Shown piece by piece: positions 45,433 to 54,515 of a stretch of 64,000 nucleotides of DNA. Location of the stretch: contig NZ_LFIP02000004.1 in assembly GCF_001189235.2 (NCBI RefSeq), forward strand, positions 496,001-560,000, given 5' to 3'. Source of the stretch: Bradyrhizobium embrapense (GTDB taxonomy: Bacteria; Pseudomonadota; Alphaproteobacteria; Rhizobiales; Xanthobacteraceae). Below the pieces are notes generated by a model that saw only the letters and a list, made by a program, of their open reading frames with translations, was not told where the DNA came from and searched no databases. A program made the translations under genes and the position numbers. Every line of letters starts with the position of its first letter. The first letter of the stretch is position 1.

Positions 45433-45873
45433 TCAAAGCAATCCGAGGTCGCGCAATTCGCGGCGCATCGGCTCCGGCATCGACGCCACGCTGGCTGCAC
45501 TCGACTTGGTCAGATCCGCGGGCGCGGAGTCGGCAGTCAGGTAGCGCCAGCCCTGGAACGGCCGCATCGGCCGCGGCGAGACCGCGATCACCTTGGGCTG
45601 CATCACGATGCGGCAGCGTCCGATGCCGTCCTTGTCGCGGAACGGCTCGATCGCGATGATCTTCTCACGCGCGGCGATCTCGCCCCGGATCACCCAATAC
45701 AGCGAACCGCCGGCGAGGATCTCCTCCTCGCGTTTCGGCGTCATCCGCGTGATGTGGACGTGACGGAGCGGCAGGCCCTTTTTCTTCGCGGTCGCCATCC
45801 GCTCGGCGACCCAGCCCTTGAGTTCCTTGACCGAGTCGCAACCGACGGCGAGCTTGATGAGATGAAGCGGCAT
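45433..45873 (-). CDS. DUF1489 family protein
   Basis: A 146-residue cytoplasmic protein beginning 'MPLHLIKLAVGCDSVKELKGWV' with 'RMTPKREEEILAGGSLYWVIRGEIAAREKIIAIEPFRDKDGIGRCRIVMQPKVIAVSPRPMRPFQGWRYL', which is the whole DUF1489 domain. It is conserved through alphaproteobacteria without a known function. The 'YWVIRGEIAAR' and 'QPRPMRPFQGWRYL' type segments suggest a PUA/ASCH-like nucleic-acid-binding fold, but that is a guess. Confidence 0.88.
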   Translation of the reverse strand: MPLHLIKLAVGCDSVKELKGWVAERMATAKKKGLPLRHVHITRMTPKREEEILAGGSLYWVIRGEIAAREKIIAIEPFRDKDGIGRCRIVMQPKVIAVSPRPMRPFQGWRYLTADSAPADLTKSSAASVASMPEPMRRELRDLGLL

Positions 45874-46004
45874 CCGCGGGATGTAGCTGCCGGCGGCCGC
45901 TTTGGAAAGGGAGCGAAATCGGCGGCAGTGGATATCGGGATTTCCTGCAAGGAATGATGCAACGACGACGGCTCAGGCCGCCGTCGTCACGCACGGTATC
46001 ACGC

Positions 46005-46955
46005 TCAGTCCTGGCTCGCGGCCGCCGGCGCACTCGCCGCGGCAGGTGGCGGCGGTGCCGCCGGCGCAGCAGCCGGCGCGATCTGGACCGGGCGCTTTGC
46101 TGCAGGCGGCCGCTTCGGGGCGGCGGCAGGCGCGGCAGCAGCGCGTGCGGCCGGCGGCGGGGCCGCGGCGGCCGGCTTCGCCGGTTCGGACGTCATGATG
46201 CTGACCGGCGGCGTCGACGACGCGCTCGGAAACTCCGCATTGGTCGGCTTGCCGGTGGGCATCGACGGCGGCAGCGCCGCGACCAGGCCGGCGGTGGCCG
46301 ACGCCTGCGCGCCGGCCGGCGCGTTCCAGGACGCCGCGTAGCGCGTGACCAGGTTCTCGTACGTCCGCTCGTTCATGTTGTTGATGATCTGATGGTTGTC
46401 GCCAAGCGAGCGGAACGCGGGACACGCAGTCGGGGTGCAGTGGTCCCGCGCCATCAGCGCATAGGCCACCAGACCGTAGCGGTCGTGCTCGACGGCGCGG
46501 CGCAACGCCTGCAATTCGGTGGTCGTATTGCGCTCCGCGGTTGCGAGGTCGCCGAGCGCGGTCAGGCGCGAAATCTGCGCCGCCGCATAGCTGACCGCGG
46601 CTGCAGCCGTGTCGGACGAGCCGAACAACACCTTCTCGCAGGCATTGAGGACGGCGTCTCCGGCGAGGTCGTCGATGCAGGCCAGCGCCGGCGCGGTCTG
46701 GCTGGTGAATTGCGCCGTGCGCGTGTCGGCGGGAGCCGCCTGCCCGCCCGGCCCGAAGCCGCGGATCGTCGCGGCGACCGCAACCGCGATCGACAGCAGC
46801 GTGATGACGGTCAGCGCGCCGTTGGCGACGGACTTTTCCGCGCGCAGCAGCGTGACCAGGACGACGATCCCAAAGAAGCCCGCCGCGGCCAGCGTCAGCC
46901 ACATCGGGAAGGTCGGTGAGCGCCAGATCTGATCCAGCGAGGAAGCCCAATTCAT
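46005..46955 (-). CDS. Hypothetical membrane protein with Ala/Pro-rich C-terminus
   Basis: A 316-residue protein of unknown function. Two N-terminal helices (about 17-37 and 46-65) are followed by a soluble domain with conserved-looking Cys residues ('APALACIDDLAGDAVLNACEKVLFGSSD', 'ARDHCTPTACPAFRSLGDNHQIINNMNERTYENLVTRYAASW') and then a low-complexity Ala/Pro tail of about 90 residues. The four Cys in the soluble part could form disulfides outside the membrane. The gene is followed on its 3' side by the DUF1489 gene. Confidence 0.7.
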   Translation of the reverse strand: MNWASSLDQIWRSPTFPMWLTLAAAGFFGIVVLVTLLRAEKSVANGALTVITLLSIAVAVAATIRGFGPGGQAAPADTRTAQFTSQTAPALACIDDLAGDAVLNACEKVLFGSSDTAAAAVSYAAAQISRLTALGDLATAERNTTTELQALRRAVEHDRYGLVAYALMARDHCTPTACPAFRSLGDNHQIINNMNERTYENLVTRYAASWNAPAGAQASATAGLVAALPPSMPTGKPTNAEFPSASSTPPVSIMTSEPAKPAAAAPPPAARAAAAPAAAPKRPPAAKRPVQIAPAAAPAAPPPPAAASAPAAASQD

Positions 46956-47101
46956 GCGCGATGTCCCTCAACGCAGCGTAAGCACAACCGGCGACGGCGA
47001 ACGCCGCCACCCCGACGTCCAACCTTCAGCACAATGGGTCTGCGAACAGGGCCTTTTGACGGCGACGGCGCGGATCCCGCTCCAGCCACCGCACAACGCG
47101 T

Positions 47102-47305
47102 TCAGGACAGCGCCAGCTGACTCTCCTTGGCCACTCGTTCGAAAGCTTCAGTCGAGCTCTTGATGCGATACTGGCAATCGTCCCCATCGGTCGGCAGGAG
47201 GCGGATCACCTCATAGGTGCCGCTCGCAGCGGGGCGCGCCACGTTGCTGGCCGTGAAATAGACGATCTCGCCAATCGAGTACTTATGCTTCAACGCCCTC
47301 TCCAT
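47102..47305 (-). CDS. Small hypothetical protein (67 aa)
   Basis: The product starts MERALKHKYSIGEIVYFTASNVARP and ends in AKESQLALS. The pattern 'YSIGEIVYFTASNVARPAASGTYEVIRLLPTDGDDCQYRIKSSTEAFERVAKESQL' reads like a small SH3-like barrel carrying a conserved rhizobial family, but I do not know a function. The start follows an AGA-rich stretch. It lies alone between two intergenic gaps. Confidence 0.65.
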   Translation of the reverse strand: MERALKHKYSIGEIVYFTASNVARPAASGTYEVIRLLPTDGDDCQYRIKSSTEAFERVAKESQLALS

Positions 47306-47521
47306 TTTCTTAGAGATTGCTGGCTGAGCTGACAGTCCCGATAGCTCAAGCCGGCATTTTGAGAACCCTGCGGCAAGCTAGCACATCGCCCTGCCCCAAA
47401 TCCAGCAAGATTGGGGCGTGGCGGAGGTGCGATTTTGCAGATTTTTCAGAGCGATAGGCAGCAATTTGCGCGCCGGCCGAAAATTGCCCGCCGACCTCGG
47501 CCGGAACCCGGTTCCAGCGGC

Positions 47522-47890
47522 TCAGGCGGTATGCGGCAACTTACCGTTGGGGCTCGCGCCGTCGACGGCTGCCGGAAGTTGCTGGGCCAGCACCTTGGAC
47601 AGCTGGTCGACCGGGATGTTGAACTTGGCGGCGAGCTGCTTGACGGTGTCGCTGCCCAGCACCTCCTGGAGCTGCTCGGCAGTGATCGGCAGGTTCTGGC
47701 CGGTGCCGATCCAGGATTTGACCTGTTCGCCGAGGCCGGCCTGCTCGAGCTTGGCGACGATCGCCGACAGGCCGCCCTGCCCGCCATTGCCCATCACCTG
47801 GCCGAGCACGACCGGGATCACGGCCGCCCCGAGCTGGCCAATCATGCCCTTCAGCTCCGGCGAGTTCTCCAGGGAATCGAGAATGCCCAT
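47522..47890 (-). CDS. YidB family protein (DUF937)
   Basis: A 122-residue YidB/DUF937 protein with the typical 'MGILDSLENSPELKGMIGQLGAAVIPVVLGQVMGNGGQGGLSAIVAKLEQAGLGEQVKSWIGTGQNLPITAEQLQEVLGSDTVKQLAAKFNI'. These helical proteins are widespread in proteobacteria with no settled function. The start at 47890 opens with MGILD and is followed by a purine-rich spacer. Confidence 0.9.
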   Translation of the reverse strand: MGILDSLENSPELKGMIGQLGAAVIPVVLGQVMGNGGQGGLSAIVAKLEQAGLGEQVKSWIGTGQNLPITAEQLQEVLGSDTVKQLAAKFNIPVDQLSKVLAQQLPAAVDGASPNGKLPHTA

Positions 47891-48066
47891 GGTCTAAGTC
47901 CTTTCGCGACTTGCAAAACCGCTGTTCCGGATTCGACGCCTTCGGCCCCGCGGCGTCAAGCCGCGATCTTTGTCGGCGCTGTCACAATTCGGCAGCGCAA
48001 GAAGCGTTTTCGAGCGAGGTGGATGCCGGCTCGCGTGAAGAAAACGCGGCAAAACAAGGATCTAGC

Positions 48067-48720
48067 TCAGGCGTCCTCGAATCGGTCGATCCGCAGCGTC
48101 TCGGCGAGGCCGTCGCTTGTCCATTGCTGGAACGCCGGCAGCTGCATCATGGCATCGACATAATGCTGCGCCTCGGGCTTCACCGGGATTGCGTAGGTGC
48201 GGAAGCGATGCACCACGGGCGCGTACATCGCGTCCGCGCCGGAGAATGCCCCGAACAGGAACGGACCCTGTTTGCCGTAGCGCGCGTGGCAGTCGGCCCA
48301 AATCTCCTCGATCCGCGCCACATTGGCCCGCGCATCGTCCGACAGCGCCACGGCGCGGATCGGCCGGTGCAGGTTCATGCCGCATTCGCTGCGCAGCGGC
48401 ACGAAGCCGGAGTGCATCTCGGCCGAGATCGCGCGGGCATGCGCGCGCGCGGCGCGATCCGAAGGCCACAGCTTCGCCTCGGGAAACTTCTCGGCAAGAT
48501 ACTCGATGATCGCCAGCGAATCCCACACCGTGACGTCGCCGTCGATCAGCGTCGGCACCTTGCCGGCCTTGCTGAAGCTGAGGATACGGTCCTTGTCGGC
48601 CTGGTCGGTGTAGAGCGGAATGAAGATTTCCTCGAACGGGATGTCGTTGGCGCGCAGCGCCAGCCAGGGCCGCATCGACCATGACGAATAGTTCTTGTTG
48701 CCGATGACGAGCTTGAGCAT
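48067..48720 (-). CDS. Glutathione S-transferase family protein
   Basis: A 217-residue GST. The N-terminal thioredoxin-like domain has 'NKNYSSWSMRPWLALRANDIPFEEIFIPL' (Ser-rich active-site segment) and the cis-Pro turn 'KVPTLIDGDVTVWDSLAIIEYLAEKFPEAKLWP'. An all-helical C-terminal domain ends in 'LPAFQQWTSDGLAETLRIDRFEDA'. It probably conjugates glutathione or reduces an electrophile; the exact substrate is unclear. The ATG at 48720 was chosen over a longer 39-codon extension without ribosome-binding site. Confidence 0.9.
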   Translation of the reverse strand: MLKLVIGNKNYSSWSMRPWLALRANDIPFEEIFIPLYTDQADKDRILSFSKAGKVPTLIDGDVTVWDSLAIIEYLAEKFPEAKLWPSDRAARAHARAISAEMHSGFVPLRSECGMNLHRPIRAVALSDDARANVARIEEIWADCHARYGKQGPFLFGAFSGADAMYAPVVHRFRTYAIPVKPEAQHYVDAMMQLPAFQQWTSDGLAETLRIDRFEDA

Positions 48721-48836
48721 GTCCGGGAATCCTGTTGGCACGCCAGTTTGCCATAGTGCATTGCACGCGTTCAACCTGTACATGACGCGGGATGCAGCGC
48801 GGCGGACCGGCCGCACGTTGACGAAGGAAGACAGCA

Positions 48837-49514
48837 ATGACCGGCTATTGGGTCGACATCCTGGCCGTCGGCTTCTTTGCGCTGGAATGGCTGGTCTATG
48901 CCATCACGCTGGAGCACACCGCCTATGGCCGCGACAGCCTGTCGGCGCGCATGCATGTCTATCGCGAGATCTGGGTCAGGAACCTGCTCAACCGCGACGC
49001 GCGGATGGTCGACATGCAGATCATGGCCAGCCTGCAGAACGGCACCGCGTTCTTTGCCTCCACCAGCCTGATCGCGATCGGCGGCGCGCTGGCGCTGCTG
49101 CGCGCCACCAATGACGCGCTCACCGTGCTCGGCGCGCTGCCGGTCAACCTGACGCCCTCGCCCGCGCTGTGGGAGATCAAGTGCATCGGGCTGATCCTGA
49201 TCTTCATCTACACGTTCTTCAAATTCGCCTGGGCCTATCGCCTGTTCAACTATGTTGCGATCCTGTTCGGCGCGATGCCGCCGGCCGGCCAGCGCGACAC
49301 GCCGGAGGCCGAGGCCCACGTGATCCGCACCACGCGGCTGTTCGAGACCGCGGGCCGGCACTTCAACCGCGGCCAGCGCGCGTTCTTCTTCGCGCTCGGC
49401 TATCTCGGCTGGTTCGTCAGCCCGTGGGTGCTGTTCGCCACGACAGCCGCGGTCGTCATCGTGATCTGGCGCCGGCAATTCGCCTCGAATGCGTGGCAGG
49501 CGATGGGGAGTTGA
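48837..49514 (+). CDS. DUF599 domain-containing membrane protein
   Basis: A 225-residue inner-membrane protein with four or five helices, of the DUF599 family. 'DILAVGFFALEWLVYAITLEHTAYGRDSLSARMHVYREIWVRNLLNRDARMVDMQIMASLQNGTAFFASTSLIAIGGALALL' and 'IFIYTFFKFAWAYRLFNYVAILFGAMPP' are diagnostic. No function is known. It stands between the GST and TonB-like genes, divergent from the former. Confidence 0.88.
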   Translation: MTGYWVDILAVGFFALEWLVYAITLEHTAYGRDSLSARMHVYREIWVRNLLNRDARMVDMQIMASLQNGTAFFASTSLIAIGGALALLRATNDALTVLGALPVNLTPSPALWEIKCIGLILIFIYTFFKFAWAYRLFNYVAILFGAMPPAGQRDTPEAEAHVIRTTRLFETAGRHFNRGQRAFFFALGYLGWFVSPWVLFATTAAVVIVIWRRQFASNAWQAMGS

Positions 49515-49527
49515 GATTTGTCCCGGC

Positions 49528-50442
49528 TCACGACGCGAAATCGCGCGGCGTGAAGTCGAGGTCGAGCACCTTCCATTCGCCGTAGCGATCCCGCGGCAGC
49601 ATCGCGTAGGGCTGGCAGGCCTGCAGCGCCTCGGTCGCGCTCTTGAGCAGCAGTGGCCCTTTTTCCGATGCGGTGGCTTCGATCAGCAAGGGCGCCGCGC
49701 CGAGCTTGCCGTCGGGCTTCATGAACACCCTGAGCTTGATCCTGACGTCGTCGCCGGTGCTCAGCGTCGCCGGGAGCTTCATGCAGCTCTTCAGATGACG
49801 GCGGAATTCGGCGACCACGCTGGAGCCGACGTCGGCCTGCTCGGTGGCCGCGGCGTCGAAATTGTCCTTGCCGGGACCGGGGCCGTGCGGCGCTTCCGGC
49901 AGCTTGACGGGGATGTCGGGCGGCAGGCCGAGCATGACATTGTATTTGACGGACAGGTCCGGCTCGGGCTGCGCATAGGCAGGTTGCGACGGCGGCGTTG
50001 CTTGCTGCGCCATCGGCCGGGGCATCGGTGGCGTCTGAGGTGCCGGGGGCGCGGCCGGCTGCTCGAGCGCGGCATGCTGCGGAGCCGGGCTGGGTTTGGG
50101 CTCCGGTGGCGTCGCCTGCTTCTGCGGCGGTTGCTGCTGGGTCTGCTGTGGTTGCTGTGCGGGCGCTTGCGTTTTTGGTTCAGACTTCGCGGTGTCGACC
50201 GGCTTGTCGAGCGAAGGCAATTGCAGTTCGGGCGTCGGCGACGGGCTCGGCACCGGATCGGGCTTGATCTCGGCCTGGACCTCGCTCCTGGCGACCTCCT
50301 GCGGCGTCACGATCTCGACCGGCACCGTGTCAGCTGCGACGGGATCGAACTGATGCACCTCCGAATACAGGAAAATCAGCCCGAGCAGCATCAGGTGCAC
50401 GAACACCGATGCCATCAGATCCGCGTTTGGCCGAAACTTCAT
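49528..50442 (-). CDS. TolA/TonB-like cell envelope protein
   Basis: A 304-residue protein: one N-terminal transmembrane helix (residues about 10-27, 'LMASVFVHLMLLGLIFLYS'), a long Pro/Gln/Ala linker (about 40-170) and a C-terminal domain 'SSVVAEFRRHLKSCMKLPATLSTGDDVRIKLRVFMKPDGKLGAAPLLIEATASEKGPLLLKSATEALQACQPYAML'. The layout and C-terminal text fit a TolA/TonB-C-type periplasm-spanning protein. No exbBD or tolQR genes are adjacent. The product may link inner and outer membrane functions. Confidence 0.75.
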   Translation of the reverse strand: MKFRPNADLMASVFVHLMLLGLIFLYSEVHQFDPVAADTVPVEIVTPQEVARSEVQAEIKPDPVPSPSPTPELQLPSLDKPVDTAKSEPKTQAPAQQPQQTQQQPPQKQATPPEPKPSPAPQHAALEQPAAPPAPQTPPMPRPMAQQATPPSQPAYAQPEPDLSVKYNVMLGLPPDIPVKLPEAPHGPGPGKDNFDAAATEQADVGSSVVAEFRRHLKSCMKLPATLSTGDDVRIKLRVFMKPDGKLGAAPLLIEATASEKGPLLLKSATEALQACQPYAMLPRDRYGEWKVLDLDFTPRDFAS

Positions 50443-50647
50443 CCCACTCGATCACATCAGTGCCGTCTCCCCGACGGTCACAATACCGGCCGGAACCCGC
50501 CGGCCTCAATCCCCATTCGGTCGAGAACCGCAATCGGCCATCGGGCAATAGCATGATCCGGACCCGTGCCCAGCCATTTTCCGCGTCGCGATTCACAGGC
50601 AGGGACCCGATGGGCCATAGGTCGTCAGATGAGAGCCGGATCGGCCG

Positions 50648-51430
50648 TCAGCGCGTGGCGCTCCCCATCGCCGAAATTTCGCGCATGTCCTCATCCGACA
50701 ATTCGAAGTCGAAGATGTCCAAATTCTCCTGGAGCCGCTCGAGCTTCGAGGTGCGCGGGATCGCGGCGACATTCTGCTGCACCAGCCAGCGCAGACTGAC
50801 CTGGGCAGCCGACTTGCGATAACGGTCACCGATCCGCGTCAGCGCGCGGTCGCCCTTGACTCGCCCTTTCGCGATCGGGCTGTAAGCGACGAATGCCATG
50901 CCATGGCGTGCACAGGCCTCGATCACATCGGCCTTGCCCAGATAAGGATGGTACTCGACCTGATCGCAGGCGAGCGGCTCGGGGCACGCCGCCACCGCCT
51001 CCTCGATCAGCGCCACATTGAAATTCGAGATCCCGATATGCCTCGCCAGTCCCGCCTGCCTGACCCGCGCCAGCGCGCCGAGCGTCTCGGCAAGCGGCAC
51101 CTGCGGATTGGGCCAGTGCAGCAGCAACAGATCGACCTCGGTCATCCGCAGCCGCGCCAGACTCTCCTTGGCGGACCGTTCGAGATCCTTGGCCATGAAG
51201 TGCGTGGTCCAGACCTTGGTGGTGACGAACACATCATCGCGCTTGATGCCGGAGGCGCGCAGCCCCTCGCCGACCTCACGCTCATTGTCATAGATCTGGG
51301 CGGTGTCGATATGCCGGTAACCCAGTCGCAGCGCCTGCTCGACGATGCGGGCGCAGGTCCGCCCGCGCAGCTCCCATGTGCCGAGCCCGATCGCGGGGAT
51401 TCTGGCACCGTTGCCTTCGACCACATTCAT
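50648..51430 (-). CDS. Aldo/keto reductase
   Basis: A 260-residue NAD(P)H-dependent (alpha/beta)8-barrel AKR. The catalytic tetrad is visible: Asp in 'HIDTAQIYDNE', Tyr in the same segment, Lys in 'VFVTTKVWTTHF' and His in 'LLLLHWPNPQVP'. 'GISNFNVALIEEAV' and 'IPRTSKLERLQENLDIF' mark the barrel and cofactor site. Probably a 2,5-diketo-D-gluconate reductase-like enzyme acting on small aldehydes or ketones. The start lies near a weak ribosome-binding site. Confidence 0.92.
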   Translation of the reverse strand: MNVVEGNGARIPAIGLGTWELRGRTCARIVEQALRLGYRHIDTAQIYDNEREVGEGLRASGIKRDDVFVTTKVWTTHFMAKDLERSAKESLARLRMTEVDLLLLHWPNPQVPLAETLGALARVRQAGLARHIGISNFNVALIEEAVAACPEPLACDQVEYHPYLGKADVIEACARHGMAFVAYSPIAKGRVKGDRALTRIGDRYRKSAAQVSLRWLVQQNVAAIPRTSKLERLQENLDIFDFELSDEDMREISAMGSATR

Positions 51431-51502
51431 GCGGCCATTATGCGCGCACGACGAAGACCTGCCAACTCACGTATGAGTTCCGCGGTGAGCCGTCGCGACC
51501 GC

Positions 51503-51890
51503 TCACCGCTCCGGCTGGTAACCGTCGGTCAACGTCTTCAGGAACGCGATGATGCCGGCTTCATCCTGCGCCGTCATCGCCGGCGTGTCGCCGAGATGGC
51601 GCTCGAACGGCGGATCGCTGACGTCGACATTGCCGTGATGCTTCACCGGCAGCTCGTCGTATTTCTGCGCCGTACCGTCGGCGGCATGCGGATACACCTT
51701 CTCCGGATTGGTATCGCGGATAGAAATCGAGCACCTGCTCGAGGCTGGTGAAGACGCCATTGTGGAAGAACACACGGCGGGTTGCGGAGTTGCGCAGGGT
51801 CGGCGTCAGAAACATTCCGCAACGCTGCGCCTGCTCGGCAACGTTGGTGCGATACGGAAACTCACGCGGCAATTGCAGCGCGCGCGAACG
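51503..51890 (-). pseudogene. Cytochrome c peroxidase/di-haem protein remnant, frameshifted
   Basis: One minus-strand frame reads 'REFPYRTNVAEQAQRCGMFLTPTLRNSATRRVFFHNGVFTSLEQVLDFY'. A shift near 51720 moves to a second frame, 'RDTNPEKVYPHAADGTAQKYDELPVKHHGNVDVSDPPFERHLGDTPAMTAQDEAGIIAFLKTLTDGYQPER', with a stop at 51503. Together they match the C-terminal domain of CcpA/MauG-like di-haem peroxidases. The N-terminal half with the haem-binding CxxCH motifs is gone. Confidence 0.8.
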
Positions 51891-52026
51891 GCGGGTGAAC
51901 GCAACGCTGAACGCGCTTGCGGAGCCATAGCCGACGCGTTCTGGCCGGACCAACGCATGATGCGATCAGTTTGCATCGGAGCGGCATCACTTCTCCCTTC
52001 GGAGAGGTAAACCGAGAGAAAGGGAT

Positions 52027-52148
52027 GCCGCACAATTTCGGAATATTAGAAGAGTATCCCTGAGTTGCCCGACGTGTCAAGTTGAATGCCGGCCGCCGCC
52101 CGCTACTTTGCATGGGGTTGTTTTCGATATTTTGGCGGCGGCCCTGCG
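52027..52148. repeat. Dispersed intergenic repeat, copy 2
   Basis: It shares several 15-20-bp blocks with copy 1 at 22676-22816 (CTGAGTTGCCCGACG; CTACTTTGCATGGGGTTGTT; TTTCGATATTTTGGC) in the same orientation. It lies directly beside the peroxidase remnant and the end of the hydantoin operon. Confidence 0.75.
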
Positions 52149-52172
52149 ACGACCCCGTCATTTCACGTTGTT

Positions 52173-53057
52173 CTAGCCCTTCATTCCCGTGATAGAGGCA
52201 CTGACCGCACGCGGATCGCGCTGCGGCCAGCGGCCGCCTTCGACCTGCGCCAGGAAATCGCCGACGATCCGGTTGTATTCGTCGGGCTCCTCGATGTTGA
52301 TGGCGTGGCCGCAGTTCGGCATCACCGCAAGCGCGGCGGACGGGATGCTCTGCTTCATCAGGATGCCCGGCAACAGGCACGGCCAATCCTCGTCGCCGGT
52401 GATGACCAGCGTCGGCACCGTGATGCGCTTCATCTCATCGACCAGCGTGTAGAGCGAGGGACGCTCCTTCTGCACGCCCTGCTGGGTGTTGGCCGATCCC
52501 ACCGCCGAGTGCTCGGCCAGCATGGCCTTGAATTCGGCGTGGCCGCGGGGGTCCTTGTTCTCGTACTGCACGCGGGTCGGCCCGTAGGCATAGCGCTCGG
52601 CGAACGCCGGCATCCCCTCCTTGCGGATCATGGTGGCGATCACGTCGGCCTCGGCGCGAAACGTCTCGCGCTTATCGAGCTCGGCGCCGTAGCCGCACCC
52701 GCCGATGCACAGCGACAGCGCTCGCGTCGGATGACGCAATCCGAAATGCAGCGTTGCAAAACCACCCATCGAGAGGCCAATGATATGGGCCTTGGGCGCA
52801 CCGATATGATCGAGCACCGCCAGGATGTCGTCGGCTGCGCGCGCCTGCGAGTAGGACGAGACCTGTTCCGGCACGTCAGACGGCGGAAAGCCGCGCGCAT
52901 TATAGGCGATGGTACGGAAGCGCTTGCCGAAATGGCGCATCTGCGGCTCGTAACTGCGCAAATCGCCGGCGAATTCATGGACCAGGATCACCGGATGGCC
53001 GGATCCGGTCTCCTCGAAATAGAGCCGCACGCCGTCATCTGTTATAGCAAAGGGCAT
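52173..53057 (-). CDS. Alpha/beta hydrolase
   Basis: A 294-residue cytosolic alpha/beta hydrolase. The nucleophile elbow is 'HIIGLSMGGFATLHFGL' (GLSMGG), the acid is probably the Asp in 'LVITGDEDWPC' and the base is His in 'MPNCGHAINIEEPDEYNRIVGDFL'. The cap region with 'FRAEADVIATMIRKEGMPAFAERYAYGPTRVQYENKDP' is typical of 3-oxoadipate enol-lactonase/deformylase-like hydrolases. It is the last gene of the six-gene operon (45 bp after the dihydropyrimidinase-like gene). A role like N-formyl or ester hydrolysis downstream of ring opening is an inference. Confidence 0.85.
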   Translation of the reverse strand: MPFAITDDGVRLYFEETGSGHPVILVHEFAGDLRSYEPQMRHFGKRFRTIAYNARGFPPSDVPEQVSSYSQARAADDILAVLDHIGAPKAHIIGLSMGGFATLHFGLRHPTRALSLCIGGCGYGAELDKRETFRAEADVIATMIRKEGMPAFAERYAYGPTRVQYENKDPRGHAEFKAMLAEHSAVGSANTQQGVQKERPSLYTLVDEMKRITVPTLVITGDEDWPCLLPGILMKQSIPSAALAVMPNCGHAINIEEPDEYNRIVGDFLAQVEGGRWPQRDPRAVSASITGMKG

Positions 53058-53102
53058 GGTGGTCTCCTGCCTTCTTGTTTCGCGGGTTGCTTCCTTCGCG
53101 CG

Positions 53103-54515
53103 TTACGGGATGGTCGCCCCCGCCGGAGGTTTGGCGCGCGGCAAGTATGTGCCGTGCGCCTTGCTGCCGACAAGGAGCCCGTCGTCGACGACCACCTTGC
53201 CGCGCACCATGGTGAGCACCGGCCAGCCGGTGACCTCGAGCCCTTCATAGGGCGTGTAGTCCGAGCCGTCGTGGATCAGCTCATGGCGGATCGTCACCTT
53301 GCGCTTGGGGTCCCACAGCGCGATGTCGGCATCGGAGCCGACCGCAATGGTGCCCTTGCGCGGATAGAGCCCGTAGATCTTGGCGTGATTGGTGGCGCTG
53401 AAGGCAACGAAGCTGTTGAGGTCGATGCGCCCCTTCACCACGCCCTCAGAGAACAGGATCGGCAGCCGCGTCGCCACGCCGGGGATGCCGTTCGGCACCC
53501 AGCGGAAGCTGGTGCGTCCCTTGGGCGCGAGCTTTCCTTGCGGGTCGTCGTAGCGGAACGGACAATGGTCCGACGAGAACACCGAGAACACTTTCTGCTG
53601 CAGGCCCTCCCAGCACGCCTGCTGGCTGGCGACGTCGCGCGGCGGCGGCGAGCAGACGTACTTCGCGCCTTCCATGTTGAGCTGATCGAGATCCTTCTCG
53701 GTCAGCATGAGATATTGCGGGCAGGTTTCGCCCATCACCCTGAGGCCCCGCTGCTGGGCGCGGCGGATTTCCTCCATCGCCTCGCGGTTCGAGACATGCA
53801 CGATCATGATCGGCACGTCGACGAGCTCGGACAGCGAAATCGCGCGATGGGTGGCCTCGCGCTCGACCGGGATCGGTCGCGAGGTCGCGTGGAAGCGCGG
53901 CGCAGTATTGCCGGCGCGTTCCAGCCGGTCGGTGAGAAAGCGGATGGCGTCGAAGTTCTCCGCATGCACCATCAGCATCGCGCCGGTCTCGCGCGCCACC
54001 GACATGGTCTCGAGCAGCTCGCGATCCGACAGCGCCAGCCCCTCATAGGTCATGAACACTTTCAGCGAGGTGTAGCCGTCCTCGACCAGTGCCGGCAGCT
54101 CCTGGCCCAGCACGTGCTCGGTCGGATCGGTGACGATCAGATGGAACGCGACGTCGACATGGCATTCGCCCTCGGCCAGCGAATGGTAATGCTTCAGCGC
54201 CTCGCGCAGCGTCTGCCCCTTCTCCTGCAGGCAGAACGGCAGCACGGTGGTGTTGCCGCCGAACGCCGCCGAGCGGGTGCCGCTGGCAAAGCCGTCGGCC
54301 ATCACGATGCCGTCGCCCGACGGCTGGGCGAAATGGACGTGGCTGTCGATGCCGCCGGGCAGCACCAGCCGGTCGGTGGCGTCGATGATCCTGGTTGCAT
54401 CGCCGAGATCATGACCTAGCGCCGTGATCTTGCCGTCGCGGATTCCGACGTCGCAGGCGAAGGTGTCGGCAGCGGTCACGACGGTGCCGCCGCGGATGAT
54501 GGTATCGAAGGACAT
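53103..54515 (-). CDS. Dihydropyrimidinase/hydantoinase-like amidohydrolase
   Basis: A 470-residue binuclear-metal amidohydrolase. Metal ligands are visible: His59/His61 (GGIDSHVHF), the carboxylated Lys152 (SLKVFMTY), His of 'MVHAEN' near 185, His of 'IVHVSN' near 241 and Asp in 'SSDHCPFRY' near 319. It should open cyclic imides, hydantoins or dihydropyrimidines. 'SHVHF' replaces the usual 'DPHTH' of many dihydropyrimidinases, suggesting an altered substrate range. The start overlaps the racemase-like gene stop by 1 nt. Substrate unknown. Confidence 0.88.
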   Translation of the reverse strand: MSFDTIIRGGTVVTAADTFACDVGIRDGKITALGHDLGDATRIIDATDRLVLPGGIDSHVHFAQPSGDGIVMADGFASGTRSAAFGGNTTVLPFCLQEKGQTLREALKHYHSLAEGECHVDVAFHLIVTDPTEHVLGQELPALVEDGYTSLKVFMTYEGLALSDRELLETMSVARETGAMLMVHAENFDAIRFLTDRLERAGNTAPRFHATSRPIPVEREATHRAISLSELVDVPIMIVHVSNREAMEEIRRAQQRGLRVMGETCPQYLMLTEKDLDQLNMEGAKYVCSPPPRDVASQQACWEGLQQKVFSVFSSDHCPFRYDDPQGKLAPKGRTSFRWVPNGIPGVATRLPILFSEGVVKGRIDLNSFVAFSATNHAKIYGLYPRKGTIAVGSDADIALWDPKRKVTIRHELIHDGSDYTPYEGLEVTGWPVLTMVRGKVVVDDGLLVGSKAHGTYLPRAKPPAGATIP

